In this document: one piece after another, positions 14,248 to 27,005 of the stretch
How positions within the stretch are numbered: the first letter of the stretch is position 1
Layout: the number at the start of each line of letters is the position of its first letter
The notes under the pieces: model-generated
The model's database searches: none
The model's input: the letters and a program-made list of their open reading frames with translations, nothing else
What the model was told of the DNA's origin: nothing
Made by a program: the position numbers and the translations under genes
NCBI GenBank assembly: GCA_021234535.1
Contig: CM037833.1
Coordinates: 20,395,738 to 20,459,737 of the forward strand
Source: Stichopus chloronotus
Taxonomy: Eukaryota > Echinodermata > Holothuroidea > Aspidochirotida > Stichopodidae
Direction of reading: 5' to 3'
Length of the DNA stretch: 64,000 nucleotides

Positions 14248-14330
14248 ATAGGCCCAGTGTCATGTAAGTGACTGTAACTAGTGTAAGTGTAACTTTGTAA
14301 GTAACATAGGGGTCTAACTAAGTTAAGCCT
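14248..14330. repeat. Interspersed repeat, copy 2
   Basis: Second copy of the repeat at 11622-11700, same orientation, with a short insertion (CTAGTGTAAGTG) in the middle. Confidence 0.5.
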
Positions 14331-14680
14331 TATTCCTAAGGTGGTGCCCAAATCGGCTCAAATTTAGAATCCACGACCACACGCAGACAATAGGCAATGA
14401 TATGATATGCTTGAATGAGGACTGGTAGTAGTATGTGGTACTACTAAATATAGTGCATTCCCATATTTTCATGCGTCACCAATTTCGTGCAGTAGCCACA
14501 TACAGCGTTAAGCCTACATCTATTTTATGCTAGCCTAACTGGAGGAGGATACAAGGAATAGCGTTTATATTACAGGGTTAAGGTATATACATACAGTATA
14601 CTGTACATTACAGGGTTAGGGGATCATGGATGTATTGTATTTACTTTTGCACCCAACAACCAAATTAACACTCATACTGT

Positions 14681-14760
14681 CATAGCTTAGTGGGTGATGC
14701 TAAGGATTTATGATGCGACTGTTGCCTTAATATCCTTGGTTCGAATCCTCCTCTGACCTC
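14681..14760 (+). mobile_element. tRNA-derived SINE head
   Basis: RNA polymerase III internal promoter boxes at tRNA spacing: A box TAGCTTAGTGGGT (14683-14695) and a perfect B box GGTTCGAATCC (14738-14748). The flanks do not close an acceptor stem, so this is a SINE head or decayed tRNA pseudogene and not a functional tRNA. Confidence 0.6.
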
Positions 14761-16169
14761 TTCCTTTGCAGGTTTAACTTCTCTTGTTTCTTCCACAGGT
14801 TTTCACAGTTGTCCCTTTCACAGAATGGCCATAACTTTGTGCGATTATGAAAAAAAAGCAACGTAGACATAGAGTAGACCCTGTACCAACTGTTTTAGTT
14901 GTCAGATACCCTTGTTGACATCACTTCCGGTCATGGATTCTAAATTCATACCCCCAAATATTTGGAAATTTCCAAGTGCATCCGCCGGAATTTGATCCGG
15001 GGCCGTGAAATTCAAGAGGGACATCCTAACAACCAAGATGACCCTTCACCCCAAAATAAAGTGGGGCCTCCACCGCAAAATACAGTGCAGTATAGATCTA
15101 TGTCGAATGTATGTAGGCTACTAGGTTTAGCATGTTTAAAAAGTATGGGCAGAAAGTGTTTTGTTTTTTTGAAAAACCTTTAGCGTTTTTCAAAGGTGAA
15201 GTCCATTCTCTGTATGGGGGGAGGGGGTGAATCGGTCATTTTTACTAATGTTTGCTGCTGTGGAATCCAAAATGCAGGTGACTATTGTCCGTAGTTGGTC
15301 AGATAGACCCACCTGAAAATATAACTTCCATGATTACGCTTTGAGTTGGTTGTGAAGTCATGACATTTACTGTCTGTGTACAGTACATGTAACTCCTTTG
15401 TATCTAACTGTACAGTACATACACTGATGGCAATGAAGTTGCTTTTCGTTAGATACATCTGAATGCCGCTGTGACGGGTGCGATGCACATTACTGAAACT
15501 TTGGATCCGTACCTACTTCAGAACTGGGTCCTGACAATATTGGTCATGTACAGGTGCATGCACTAACATTTACAGTGCCCTCAATATCACGCACGTACTG
15601 TACAGTAATTACATTTGGACCACTATTCAAGAGTGTTGTAGATGATCCAGGCCTAATCTGAGATCATGAAAGTGATTTTATACATAACCATATTGCATTT
15701 CATGCCATTACTGTCTGCACCTGAAAGCAACCCCCCCCAAAAAAAAAATCAGAGGCAAAAAGCACTGTAATCATTTTTAGGGTAGAGAGTGCTTTGGCCG
15801 GGCGCAAACGTACATAATCCATATATTCCTGTACATCTGCTTCTGCATCTAGCCAGATGTTACCGAAGGCCCTACACGTAGGTCTACCATCTGTGACCTA
15901 TTGGCACAAACGTTGGATAGATAAGAAGACTATTAAAAGCAGCGAAGCCTGATTTACAGTAGTTACAGTATTACTGTACTGCACAGTGGGTAGAGCACAG
16001 TCAGTATAATGTCTATCAAGGTCGTGTATGGTGGGCTTTACAATTGTTAGACCAAAGGACTGTTGTTGGCATAACGTTTCTTAATGACTAATGCATAACT
16101 TAGCTACACATCCGAGCAGTCATTGTGGAGATTGTGTCACTACCTTTCCTATTTTTTTTTTTTTTTCAG

Positions 16170-16467
16170 TCTTAAGAGTAAGCTGAAGTAGAAACTATCT
16201 ACAGTATGGACAGCTCAGAAGCCGTGAGGGATTGTTTTACCATGGGCCCACCTGCTGCACGAATGGTATCCACGATGAATCCCCACCCTCCCTATGCCGT
16301 GGACAGACCCAGGCCTCAGTCTGCTCCTCTCCATAAGAAGCTGCCCGGCTCGAAGCCCGTCTGGCACGACTCACGGGCAGACATCATCCCCAAGCAGTCG
16401 AGGAAATTCATCCTGTCTCTTCGGCACTCTTCTAGTAATCAGCCCAACCGTTATGCTCCGTACGCAG
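16170..16467 (+). CDS. LOXHD1: LOXHD1-like exon 1 (5' UTR plus start codon)
   Basis: The acceptor is a long T tract ending in CAG at 16169, so at least one 5' UTR exon lies upstream. The ATG at 16206 has A at -3 and G at +4. An in-frame TAA at 16179-16181 closes the frame above it, which fixes the start. It encodes residues 1-87, a proline- and basic-rich, probably disordered segment with the motif RPRPQSAP around residue 35. There is no signal peptide or membrane segment. The donor is CAG/gtgagt, phase 1. Next exon: 23525. The N-terminal extension is not present in the vertebrate protein I remember. Confidence 0.8.
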
Positions 16468-17268
16468 GTGAGTGACACGTCACACCGTCTTACCGTAGGG
16501 TGCACGGTAATTGCTTTACAGTCAGTCAGTCAGTTTGTAAGAATTCCTCATCTGTGATCAGGGTAGTTTAGCTGAATGCCCGACCAAAATATCAGTGTTT
16601 GTAACGATTCAATCAACTTTGATCCTAGCACTTTTGCCTTCAAATGTTTTCATCTGAGATGAATTTGAAAGAGTTGACATCAAAATCCCTTCCCCCCTCA
16701 AAGAAGACATACTGTAAAACATAAATTTTGTTCCAATGATTTTGTCTTGATTGTAATTTTTTACTCTAATTTTATGTAAGTCTGATCCAAGTAATTACCC
16801 ATGTGAGTCAGAGGTGAAGGTGATCTGAAGTGAACTGACCTGCAGTATCCCAAGGTCCTGTCAATACTTTAGCTTGCTCCATGGAAGGGTAAGCGCAGAA
16901 CCCAGTGTTGGTAAATGGCATCCTCAATACTGTGTAACATGTAACTAAGGCGAGTACTTACAACACCAAGGTCACAGTGTTATTAACCAGTCTCTTTCTC
17001 CCTTGTAAGGTGAGCTTAGGAGAAAAAAATTTTTTCTTTTTCTTTTTTTTCAACCGTTCTTTGATCACGCGGTAGCCTAGCAATGAAGAAAAAAAAGAAC
17101 GGAAATCTGTCCCTTGTGACGGAAAAAGCAAATTTGATTGCCGTTGTTGGTGAATGATTTGACGATAGAATCATTTTAGACACCAAATGTCAACATTTTG
17201 TGGTGTGCATAACAGTACGTTCATAATTTATACTCTAGGTACTGTGTGCCTGCTGCTTGTCATGGAAA

Positions 17269-17692
17269 CATGTTGTTTACCATTCTTCTCATCTGATCAA
17301 TATTCCCCTGGGTGGGGCTTGCATGTTGTTTACCATTCTTCTCATCTGATCAATATTCCCCTGGGTGGGGCTTGCATGTTGTTTACCATTCTTCTCATCT
17401 GATCAATATTCCCCTGGGTGGGGCTTGCATGTTGTTTACCATTCTTCTCATCTGATCAATATTCCCCTGGGTGGGGCTTGCATGTTGTTTACCATTCTTC
17501 TCATCTGATCAATATTCCCCTGGGTGGGGCTTGCATGTTGTTTACCATTCTTCTCATCTGATCAATATTCCCCTGGGTGGGGCTTGCATGTTGTTTACCA
17601 TTCTTCTCATCTGATCAATATTCCCCTGGGTGGGGCTTGCATGTTGTTTACCATTCTTCTCATCTGATCAATATTCCCCTGGGTGGAGCTTG
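17269..17692. repeat. 53 bp minisatellite, eight near-identical copies
   Basis: Unit starts CATGTTGTTTACCATTCTTC and ends GGGTGGGGCTTG. Copies begin at 17269, 17322, 17375, 17428, 17481, 17534, 17587 and 17640. Copies look identical except for one G to A change in the last (GTGGAGCTTG). Such homogeneity implies recent expansion and likely length polymorphism. Confidence 0.97.
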
Positions 17693-19246
17693 CAGGGTTT
17701 GAATGATGCGAAGAATGCTGCCCACGATCTTCAGCTTTCAGTATTTTCGAGATTCGATTCGTCTTAAATAAAGAGCCCCTATGAAGAAAATGACCGTTTA
17801 TGTAAACCTCACGTGACGACCTGTGACTGTGACCAGCTTTGTGCTTTGTGCAAACATCTCAAGTGGTTGCAATTGCTGCAGTTTCTTTTCCAAGTTCCTG
17901 ATAAAGACTGTGTAATTACTCAATTAATCTGCAAATTCCGGTAGGCAATTAAATGAGACTTTAATAAGGCGATGAGGTACACTGCACACAGTTCACAGTT
18001 GTAGGTTGTTTCATGGGGATCATGGGGTCTTCTTTTTTTTTTTCTGGTGGTGAACTTTTGAGTCTCACACCTGTGGAAATCGTGCACGGTCAATGCGTGG
18101 CATTTCTCCGTTAGTCCTGTTCTAAAGTTGCAAGTTTTATTTTTCTTTTCAAACTTTTGGTTTATACTATGCACACGTAAGTTTCCCCAGGGCTCAAGTG
18201 AGAGAATCTTGCCAGCCAAACATTTGGCTGTTTGAATTGTTTTGAATTGTTCGACTGATTTTGTCTCCTTCTGACAATGCATGAATTGTTCTACAGTACA
18301 GTAAATGCAGCTCTTGGAATGACAGACGCTGCCGTTGGCTCAAAACAGTCTTGTACACCTGTGTTTGTCGAGACACCACTGAAAAATAGGTCTCACCGAC
18401 ATGATCATTTTTCAGCCGATTTGACTTAAAGTTTAATGGTTTTTTATCTCTTTTTGTTCTTCCAAGAAACCTATAGTCCAATTAACATAAAATTCTGTAG
18501 CCTGCTTAGGCTTCACATACTGCACATACAGTGCGTGAAATTTTTCCTTAGTATTTTGTGGGGAGATTGGAGATCAATGCTGACAGTCGCCCTTTGAAGG
18601 ATTGTTTTTCCTGTGCCCTTCTTGGAGCCCTATTTGGAGCCCTGTTCATTTAAAGTTTTTCTTACAACTGCACAGCTGCTGCTGCATACAAATGTTCTTT
18701 AAATTAAATCAGACCTTTGAGACTCCGCACAATATGTGAAGTTTATTTTTCACATCATTAAACAGAACATACGGTACTGTATATATATCACAGTCAACCA
18801 TTCTCAGATATCATATATCTCACTCCTGTCTCCGTCGAGAGGTTTATCAGTCTGCAGAGGAAAAGTACGAAAAAGCTCACAAAGGTCTGCGACAAAGGGA
18901 ATTCTGTCCGTGAATGTCAATTACATCGTGATTATATTCCCGTTAGATTTTAAGGTGCGCAAGGCAAAGAGTTAACATGATAATGAAAGAGCTGCTACCT
19001 ATTGTTAGCGCCAAATTTATTTTGCTTTAAATTTATTAATTGTGAACAACAAATTTCAAGCAAGGAACATATGAAGAATGCATGATCTTGTCAGTGGAAA
19101 GGACGGTGAATTGCAGCTTTGTTGGTACTGTAGTGTGGTATTTTCTTAGGTTATGCAGGACTCTACTATTACTGTAGGCTACTGTCCTCACCTACAGTAC
19201 TGTAGTCTGTAGTGTCACGTAGATGCATCGTTGTACAGTAGCTCCG

Positions 19247-19323
19247 GTGGGTGGCGGCCACGGGCGGCCCCGTCCGGGACTAGTAATTCCTGTCTGGCAT
19301 TCACAATCAGTTTACGCCTTACC
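19247..19323 (+). repeat. CCGGGC-rich interspersed repeat, copy 1
   Basis: GGTGGGTGGC...CCGTCCGGGACTAGTAATTCC...GGCATT...ATCAGTTTA. A diverged copy lies in opposite orientation at about 27647-27735. Family not recognised. Confidence 0.5.
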
Positions 19324-20000
19324 CCCTGGCACTTGCTTCACAAAATGTTATAGTAGATACAGAGGGAGGAGCAACTTTTAGAGTTAACATTTGAAGATTT
19401 AGTGAAGACTTTCCCATCACAGTGCTTACGAGACATTTAGCGCTTGGGGGCAACTCTACTCCCTGGGCCACACAAGGGCTCCAGAAGTGGCTGGTTCCCT
19501 TGCTCGTAGCCCGGCAGGAAGATTTGCCAAGCTAGTACAACCCTGCTTAGATGGTACAGTATTGTGGTACTGGAGATGGTTGGCTTTCATGAGTCTGCAC
19601 TCCATTCACTTCCAAGTTGCGGGTGACTGCGTTGGCCCTTTAAGAGTTGCAGTAGTTACAGCACTGTATATCATTTTCATTAATAATCTGAGAAGTAAAG
19701 ATTAATGATGGTACGGCATTGCTTTAGCCAAGGTTTGGTGAGTCACTGTGGTGTATTCACATGCGTTATGTTAAGGAGTTAGTGTTTGTTTTGTGTCAGC
19801 TCCGATTTTCTTAGACATTTACTGTAAGACTTTACTCACATCTTGTAGAGTAGGCTAAGAGACTGTGATGGCATTATAGTAGTCTAGCATTGGTGCTGAA
19901 GAAGCACTGTATTCGCATAATTGTAATTGTAAATTCGGTAAACCTGTTGCTGAGGTTCAGTGATGTACCTTTAAAGAAGTATTGACTTACTGTAACAGCT

Positions 20001-20095
20001 GCTGTGGCCAAGTGGACTGAAGGCAATACTGACATTGGAAGCAATAAAGCTTACAGTAGCAACCAGGAGGTTTGGGTTTTGATCCCTGCCCCTGT
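20001..20095 (+). mobile_element. tRNA-like SINE head with decayed B box
   Basis: An A-box-like GTGGCCAAGTGG (20004-20015) and a degenerate B box GGTTTTGATCC (20075-20085) at roughly tRNA spacing. Reads as an old tRNA-derived SINE; it does not fold as an intact tRNA by eye. Confidence 0.4.
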
Positions 20096-23012
20096 CACAA
20101 TAGGATGGGCTTGGATGTGTCCAAGAGTAACCTAGCTTACACTTTCCCATCTGAAGTGACCTAGTGACAAAAGATACAAATTTGATCCAAAATTTTTCAA
20201 TCGGTACTTTAGTCACCTGATGTGAAGTTGTAATTGTAAACCATGTGCCGGATTCCTCCACACTTGAGTGGTCACTTCGGTGTACAGTGTGCGTACCAAT
20301 ATAACCATCCTTCAAGGCCTGGATTGTACGGTGCGTGCACTGTGTTCACATCTGGACAACTTTAGTGTTTTTGTTTTCTTTTTTGGGGGGTCAAAGTTGG
20401 CATTTGTGTGTACAAGTACTTTACTGTATGTACTGTATGTGTATCTGCCTGTCAGTCCGGGTCTTTTTTTATGTTATACCATATATTTGTAGCAGTATTG
20501 TAGGGGTATGCTGTAGGGATACAGCTGATATGAACTGTACATGTTTTGTAGTCCTACAGAGTACAAAGCGGCACCACAATCATGAATTGATATTCCTGAC
20601 ATTGTACAGTAACTTAAAGTATGGAACTGTTACAAGTTTGTCATTTTCAGGAAAGAGTCTTGAATACCAAAGTATATGTGTATGATAAAATTAAGATGCA
20701 TGTCAGACATTTCTCACAGATGACTTTGCAAAGGGCAAACGGCACTTAAGAGCTGTTTCATTTTGGCAGGAAACTGTCTAGTGCAAGTTCAACTACATCA
20801 TCTGCCGTACAGTATCTACAGTAACAAATTTAGGATCTTTAAACGATAGAGATCTAAAACCTTGTTTCGCCTCATTGAGGTCACAGTTTGTCTGTTGTAT
20901 CCATCCAAATGGAGTATGTATGCTTGAAGTATACTTAAATTTGTCAGTGTAAAACTTAGAGTAGACGATAGTTCAAAGCCAAACTGCTAAGTAGCTTTCA
21001 TTACAAATCATGGAAAGAATTTGTGGGAGGTGAGGGTAGGGGGGCTGTCCACTAGATCAAAACCAAACTGCTTCACTTTTTTTCACAAATCATGAAAAGA
21101 ATTTGTGGGGGAGGGTTTATCGAGATTTTGTCGACCGGTGGTTTACCGCAATGCAGTTCTTGACAAAGGGATGGGCTGAGTAAGACACAGTATGGGGAAC
21201 ATGCAGACAGCCAGCAAATTTCATGCCAATACGCCCAGTACTGTGTACTGTAACTCGTTAGCAATTGACAGCATTAGTCCACAGTACAGCAATGTAACTC
21301 AAACCCACAGGTGCCACTTTTTTTAAGTCAAAACGCAGTGAGGTAGCAGTGTTTCCCCGATTCCCAAGTCACCTACATGTATAAGTTAATAAACCAAATT
21401 AGGCGGATGTTCAGAATGTCTCGTTCCAGCGACAGGTGACATTTGCTACGGGAGGCCTTTTTCTTTTTTTTCTTTGCTTCTCTCAGATGATGTGTAACAT
21501 CTAGCTGTAACTATTTTCATCACCGCTGCTCTCCTCTAACCGAATAAATAGCGCGCAAACGAGATCTGCATATGTTTCTCATGCAATAACGTAAGTCACA
21601 TCTCGGGAGACCTTCGATCGGGGCGCAGTAACATCCTTTCGCAAACTCCAGACCGTGATTTATCGTCCGCTCTTTAGCGAGCAGACGTCGACGTGTGGTC
21701 AGAAATGTTTGTGAGGTGTGAATGTACTGCTGTAAGGTTGCTAACATGTCTGAGTAAATGTCATTTCATTTTTATGAAACTTTTGAAGCCTACAGTATGC
21801 AGCCAAGGATATCTTCCATTTCCAATTGTTGTACAGTAAATGTCAAAAAGTTAAATTGTCCCTTATTAATGGTGTCACTTTCAGATTTGTGTCACTTGCA
21901 CAGTATCTCCAGCCTGTGGCTGAATGAGATCGGCATAAATTGATGTCATGTGTCAGGTTTGTTGCTTGTAGAGGTCTCCGGGGGGAAAATTTCTGTAAAA
22001 GGTGGCAAAGGCAAGATACTGTACAGCCACAACTGTTCAAAAAGATCAAACACACAGAAAGCTGTAGTATAATATTACAGTACTGTAAACTGCAGTATCT
22101 ACACAGTATTGTACAGGTTAGAGCAAATTGGCCTACTGTACATGGACACGTGCACTGTACCGGTTCAAGGCGGTGTTAGAAAAATTGTACTGTATGCTGG
22201 ACATTTCTAGGCACTTGCAAGAAAAGTGAATAATTTTTTAAGAGAGTCAGCGAAATTTGGATGCATGAATTTGTCGTAGGGTATCAAGGTACAATTTTTC
22301 TTTTTTAAACTGCGTGCGGTTAATTTTAAAACTGCCGCACTGTACTTTCAACAATTGCTGCTGAAGATGTCGTCCTCGCAAATCAACTCCATTGCACAAT
22401 AAAGACTGTTTAAAAATATCCTGATGCAGTGGTACAATTTCATGAAAAATAATTATCGGTACAGTACCTACGGTATACATCCTAATCACACATTGGTCCT
22501 GTGCGGTAAGGAGACCTTGATTTCTTTTGATAATTTCTGGCTTGCTGTGCTGTATAGCCATACAGTATTCTGTATTTTTAACATAATATTTACTGTACAG
22601 TGCATGTACTGTATGTTGAAGTAAACGTTTGAATGACGTGTACTGTATAGCCTTTGATACCGTACAGTATGCATTTTGTACAATTAACTCTACAGTAAAT
22701 ACAATACTTTACTAAAGGTACTGTACTGTACATAAAAGTTTAGCTGTCCTTGTGGTCAGCTTGCCTTTCTTTTTTTTTTTTTAAATTGTGACTGACTTGC
22801 TAAGGAATACATGTTTGTCAAAGATACTGTATTGAATTGTTTTTCCATAAGTACTGTACATACTACTGTATACTTTGGAATGAAGTGTACAGTTGGACTG
22901 CTCCCCTTTCTGATGTTGAGAGATTTTCTCTGGTTTGAGGAGTATGAAGATTAGAAAGCAGAACACGTCATGCTGTAGGCAGTGTTAATGTAGTAACATG
23001 ACCAGCTATAGA

Positions 23013-23210
23013 CAGGCCCCGTATCCAGAGGGGGTTCGGATAACCCCCCCTCACAAGATCTGGAGTTACGCTCAGCTTGTGATAGTATGCCTACGTTAGC
23101 AACATGTATAATGAGTTTTAATTTGTTGGTCATAATTGTCGGGTAAAAGGTTCTGCTTGTGGTTATTCGAACCCCCCCCCCACCGACCAAGAAAGCTGCA
23201 TATGGGCCTG
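23013..23210. mobile_element. Candidate MITE with CAGGCCC termini
   Basis: Left end CAGGCCCCGTATCCAG and right end CTGCATATGGGCCTG are imperfect inverted copies, with G-rich and C-rich stretches inside each end (GGGGGTTCGG near the left, CGAACCCCC near the right). No matching target duplication is visible, so the call is tentative. Confidence 0.45.
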
Positions 23211-23524
23211 TACAATGTGGACTTATTAAATTGTCCATGATTTTATCCTAGACTACTCTACAATGTTACTGTTCTGGAAGTGCAGATCTAGGCGCAGCAT
23301 CAGAATGACTTCCACTGCTTCACTCTGCCCTGTACACTGCAGTCCCAAGTCTTGAAAAACTGATGAAGGTTACACTACTGCAGCTTTGCCAGCTGTAATA
23401 CTGCCTGTGGTTTTTGCGAATTAATGTCCTTAATGGGAGCAATGCTACAGATTTGCAAGTCTTGAAAAAAGTTTTGTTCAGTTTTCACTAAACATTCATC
23501 CGTTTTTCACCCTCTGAAAACCAG

Positions 23525-23700
23525 GACGCATGAGGGAGGCTGTCACGAATCAGCAGGAGTTGAGAAGCGTCGGTTATCCGAGGGTCGAGAATGGCAAGAA
23601 GGTCCTCCTCCCGGAGTACAGCGCCCTCACTGACCCGCACCTGGTGGACTACTACGCCCGCAAGTTCAGCCTAGCGACGGTGCCTCGTCCGCCGACCGGG
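23525..23700 (+). CDS. LOXHD1: LOXHD1-like exon 2 (non-PLAT N-terminal segment)
   Basis: Entry is phase 1 (G+GA gives Gly) and exit is phase 0 at GGG/gtgagt. It encodes residues 88-146, ending ...ATVPRPPTG. The centre reads LLPEYSALTDPHLVDYYARK. A similar tyrosine/DPHL-type segment occurs, as I recall, near the N terminus of other cilia-associated proteins such as ERICH3; that resemblance is tentative. The exon is GC-rich against AT-rich introns and open throughout. It is not a PLAT domain. The function of this segment is unknown. Confidence 0.8.
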
Positions 23701-25635
23701 GTGAGTCATCGTGTGTGTTGTTCGGCATTTTGAAATGGATTGTTAGGATGGATGGCATGTACAGTAGTGGGTCGTTCCACATGGAGTCAACAAACGGCTT
23801 GGCTTGTCACCCCTTAGATCTGGCCCATTCGTAGCAGTATGCGACGTAGGGGGAAATCTGAAAGTTGAGCATCATCGACCTCTTACTTTCCAAGAGGCGA
23901 CCTGTCAAAATGTCCTGAAAATTCGTTGATTTCATATGGAATGACCCATAAGTAGTGTTTAAAGAGGCACACTGAGTTGCTTCGAACGTGAAATTCACTA
24001 AAATCTCCTAAAGTTGTCAACTTTCTACCACATACATGACGTGATGGTGGTACCGTAGAGGGTTCCCATGTGTCACACACAAAGTAACATCAGTGAGCGT
24101 GTCATGAGTCATTGAACTTAGTTTTGGAAAGTCATAATGACCGGCCACTTTTCTTGACTAACTTGACTTATTACTTTAAAGCATTTTCATGTGTTTGCAA
24201 CCTCAAAATCCTCGCAAATTTTTTGATATCAACCCAGTGAGCCTCTTAAATGTTCTGTGCCCTCCAGTCTTTCAATGGAGGGGAGAGGGAGGGGGTGGGA
24301 GGAAAACGATGTGACTACTCCTCTTTTGCAAGACTAAATGTCCGATACTTTTAAGGCATCCTAGCCATCTGGTAGTTTGCTGTGATATTCAGTGGTTTCA
24401 GTGATATGAGAATGGACGAGCTTCGATCATGTGTACAGTCATCGACTTGCTACTGTACGATTATGACCTTTACCTCGAGGCAGGGTTAATATGCAAATCA
24501 GTGGTAGCACAATACGTGAGGTCATGACCACTTCGACCGGTGTCCAACCTGTGTCATGAATCTCTTGATCTGCCATGCTGAGGGTACTGTGTATTCTGCA
24601 AGATTTTTTGACCAGGTTGTCAATTTTACCAGGTGATACATACACTGTCAGCAGGGCATATAGTACAGTACAGTAGATGCATCTTAATGTGTTGGTAGCA
24701 CGAGGCCGCCAGCTCCTCAGACAACCCTCTTCAGTGTGCAAACTGCAAAGTGATGGGGGGGGGGGAGCTTTGTAGGTCTTCGTTCATTCGTTCGTTACTG
24801 TAGTAGAATGCAGATTGGACATTTCTAGACTTTCCAAGATGTTGCCTCTGCTGAGTGCACAGTGAGGACTGCTGCACTCTGAAGTGTTTCTCAGATGGCA
24901 TTAAGGGCGCATGTTTGTCAATAAAAAGTCATTATGGTTTGCTACTGTCACTATGGTTACTACTGTACAGGTAACTCTATACAAACTTTACACAGGATGA
25001 CATAAGCCAGCCTCCAAGAGCTGATTTTACGCTTAAATTGTTTTTCAATTTTAATAGTAGGACTCCGTCTGTTGTAAGAGTGCCGCAAAGAAATCTGATC
25101 TCAGTTTGTGCATTACTGGGCATGTAATGTACACATACATAGCATACCCAACTTGAACCATTGAGAAGTGATGCAGTATCTCCAGGCCAATTACAGTTTA
25201 AAGGAAAAGGTAACATTTTGATATCGGCTGACTTGTCTACAGTATTTTATTCAGTGTGCAAACAATAGTACCTCACCATGGCAGTGCCTTTATAATGTAT
25301 TGACAGTACTGCAGGTGTCTGATACCTGACCTGCCAGTTAGCACTGTTGGAAATGACCAGTCATTCCTGAAAAGTTGCTTTCTCTCCCAGAGGAAGTACA
25401 GTCTGGCCAGATCTTACTTGTCATGCTTTCGGAGGAAGTCTAGCTGTTTCAGATTTACTCCTTGAAAGTTTTGCCAGGAGCAAAATTTTGTGCTTACAGA
25501 TTTTACAAGCACTGTTAATCTACAGTACAGTGTCATAGACATGTGTACAATAGTACTAACTCTCTTGCTCTCACTAATATGGTCTAAGTAACTCTGATCC
25601 ACTAAGAATAGCACAATACTGTTCAGTATCTGTAA

Positions 25636-25735
25636 TGATGTTGATACAAATGACAGGCCTCCAATTGACCGGCGTATCACTTTCGTCGATGTTAACACAT
25701 TTGGCAGGCCTCCAATTGATTAGCGTGTCGGTGGC
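25636..25735. repeat. 51 bp direct duplication
   Basis: GCAGGCCTCCAATTGA-type core preceded by GATGTTGATACA or GATGTTAACACA and followed by GGCGTATC or AGCGTGTC; cores at 25654 and 25705. Confidence 0.75.
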
Positions 25736-26178
25736 AATCGGCGTCTCCTACGGTCGCTAAGTGGAAATGCTGTTATCTGACCAGCCGTGTAATGCGAGAT
25801 GTTATTGCCTGCAGTGCGTCATCAGGTCTTGTCAAAACATCGTTGTGATTAGGGCAATGGTACCAATTACTCAAGACTCTCCTCTTTACTTTGTTAATGC
25901 CCTCCCCCCCTCAGTCTGAGAGTGGGAAGAGCTGGTTTACAAAGTACCATCAAATGTAGCACTCAGTTTGTGCCGTCGTGAAAGGACAGGAAGTTCTCAT
26001 CGAAATCATTCCTTCCCAGAGTGTATCTAGAGGTTCCTGCCGTGAAACTGTCATCTTTAAGGCAGAACTGCAATGTTTTGCCTCCTGAGTTGCAGGTTTT
26101 TGTACTGAGGTGGATGCAGTCTCTTTTCATCTCTTGCTGGTTTTAGCGTTTACGGGGGACCGAATGTTCCAGTTACAA

Positions 26179-26231
26179 TCAAGGGATATCCTTTGATCAA
26201 GGAATATCCTTTGATAAAGGGATATCCTTAA
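26179..26231. repeat. Short tandem triplicate (AAGGGATATCCTTTGAT)
   Basis: Three adjacent copies, each containing GATATCCTT or AATATCCTT, about 18 bp apart. Confidence 0.8.
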
Positions 26232-26754
26232 AGTGGGGACACATTGAATTCTTTTTTTTTTTTTGTAAAATTCACTCGATTTTTTTTTCTTTTCAAACCT
26301 GTCAGGATTCGTTCACACATTAACGTCAAATGTAGTCAGACGGTTCAAACTGAGAGTATCATCACCTGTCACAAATGAACATTAACAACGAACTTCTCTC
26401 AGGTTGGCCGTGTTTTGAAAATTTGTGACCAGACACTTTTTCATATTACTGTAAGGCTTCTGTACAGTAAATTTGTATGCACACAAGAAGTACCGTTGCC
26501 AGGGTGAGGAGCCAGGGTAACAAGCCAGGGTAAAAAAATTCAAAATTTTGAAAGTTTCATTTTTTTGTGGAAATCAGTGTGAAAGTCATTATTAATGATT
26601 CTAAAATGTGGTTGCACCCTACAAAATCTTCTTAAATTCATCGATACCAACTCAATGTACTGCTTTAATAAAGAAGCGACATCCATTTTCACTTTACGGT
26701 GGTCACTTTAAATTCCACACCCTTAAAGAGACGCAGCGCGTTTGTTTCACAGTT

Positions 26755-27005
26755 CAACCAATATTTGTGGGCCCAGAACGATAGATTATTCAAAATGCTA
26801 TAAGTCAGGACCATTGTCTTCTTTTCACAGAATACGAGTAATTTGTTCCCCCAATTATTTGTGCATCTTCCGTAGCGCACCTCATGCATAATATTTTGAG
26901 GAGACAAAGCTTTTGTAGCTAAATGGCTTTAACAATGATAAAAGCTTTTTGTTCGTATGCCATGTTGGAGCATTGTAAAAGCCCTATTTCCCCTTTAAAT
27001 AACTC
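26755..27005. repeat. Interspersed repeat family B, copy 1
   Basis: Shares in order TTGTGGGCCCAGAACGATAG, ATTATTCAAAAT, CAATGATAAAAGCTTTTT and ATTTCCC-TTTAAATA with the segment at 30888-31160, same orientation. Confidence 0.55.

Larger units (their letters stand above)
10438..16169. other. Region upstream of LOXHD1-like exon 1, no gene recognised
   Basis: 5.7 kb before the first identified exon. It must contain, or be preceded by, the promoter and a 5' UTR exon because exon 1 has an acceptor, but neither can be located from sequence alone. It contains two related interspersed repeat copies (about 11622-11700 and 14248-14330) and a tRNA-like SINE head near 14.7 kb. Confidence 0.5.
16468..23524 (+). 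other. Intron 1 of LOXHD1-like gene
   Basis: 7.1 kb, GT...AG. It holds the 53 bp minisatellite, one copy of a CCGGGC-rich interspersed repeat, a tRNA-like SINE head, a MITE candidate at its 3' end and a very high density of TACTGTA/TACAGTA words. No additional exon was recognised on either strand. Confidence 0.75.

Noticed and set aside
17187..17402. Repeated protein frame (FPWVGLACCLPF-like)
   Set aside because: Produced by the 53 bp minisatellite; the unit is not a multiple of three, so the frame rotates.
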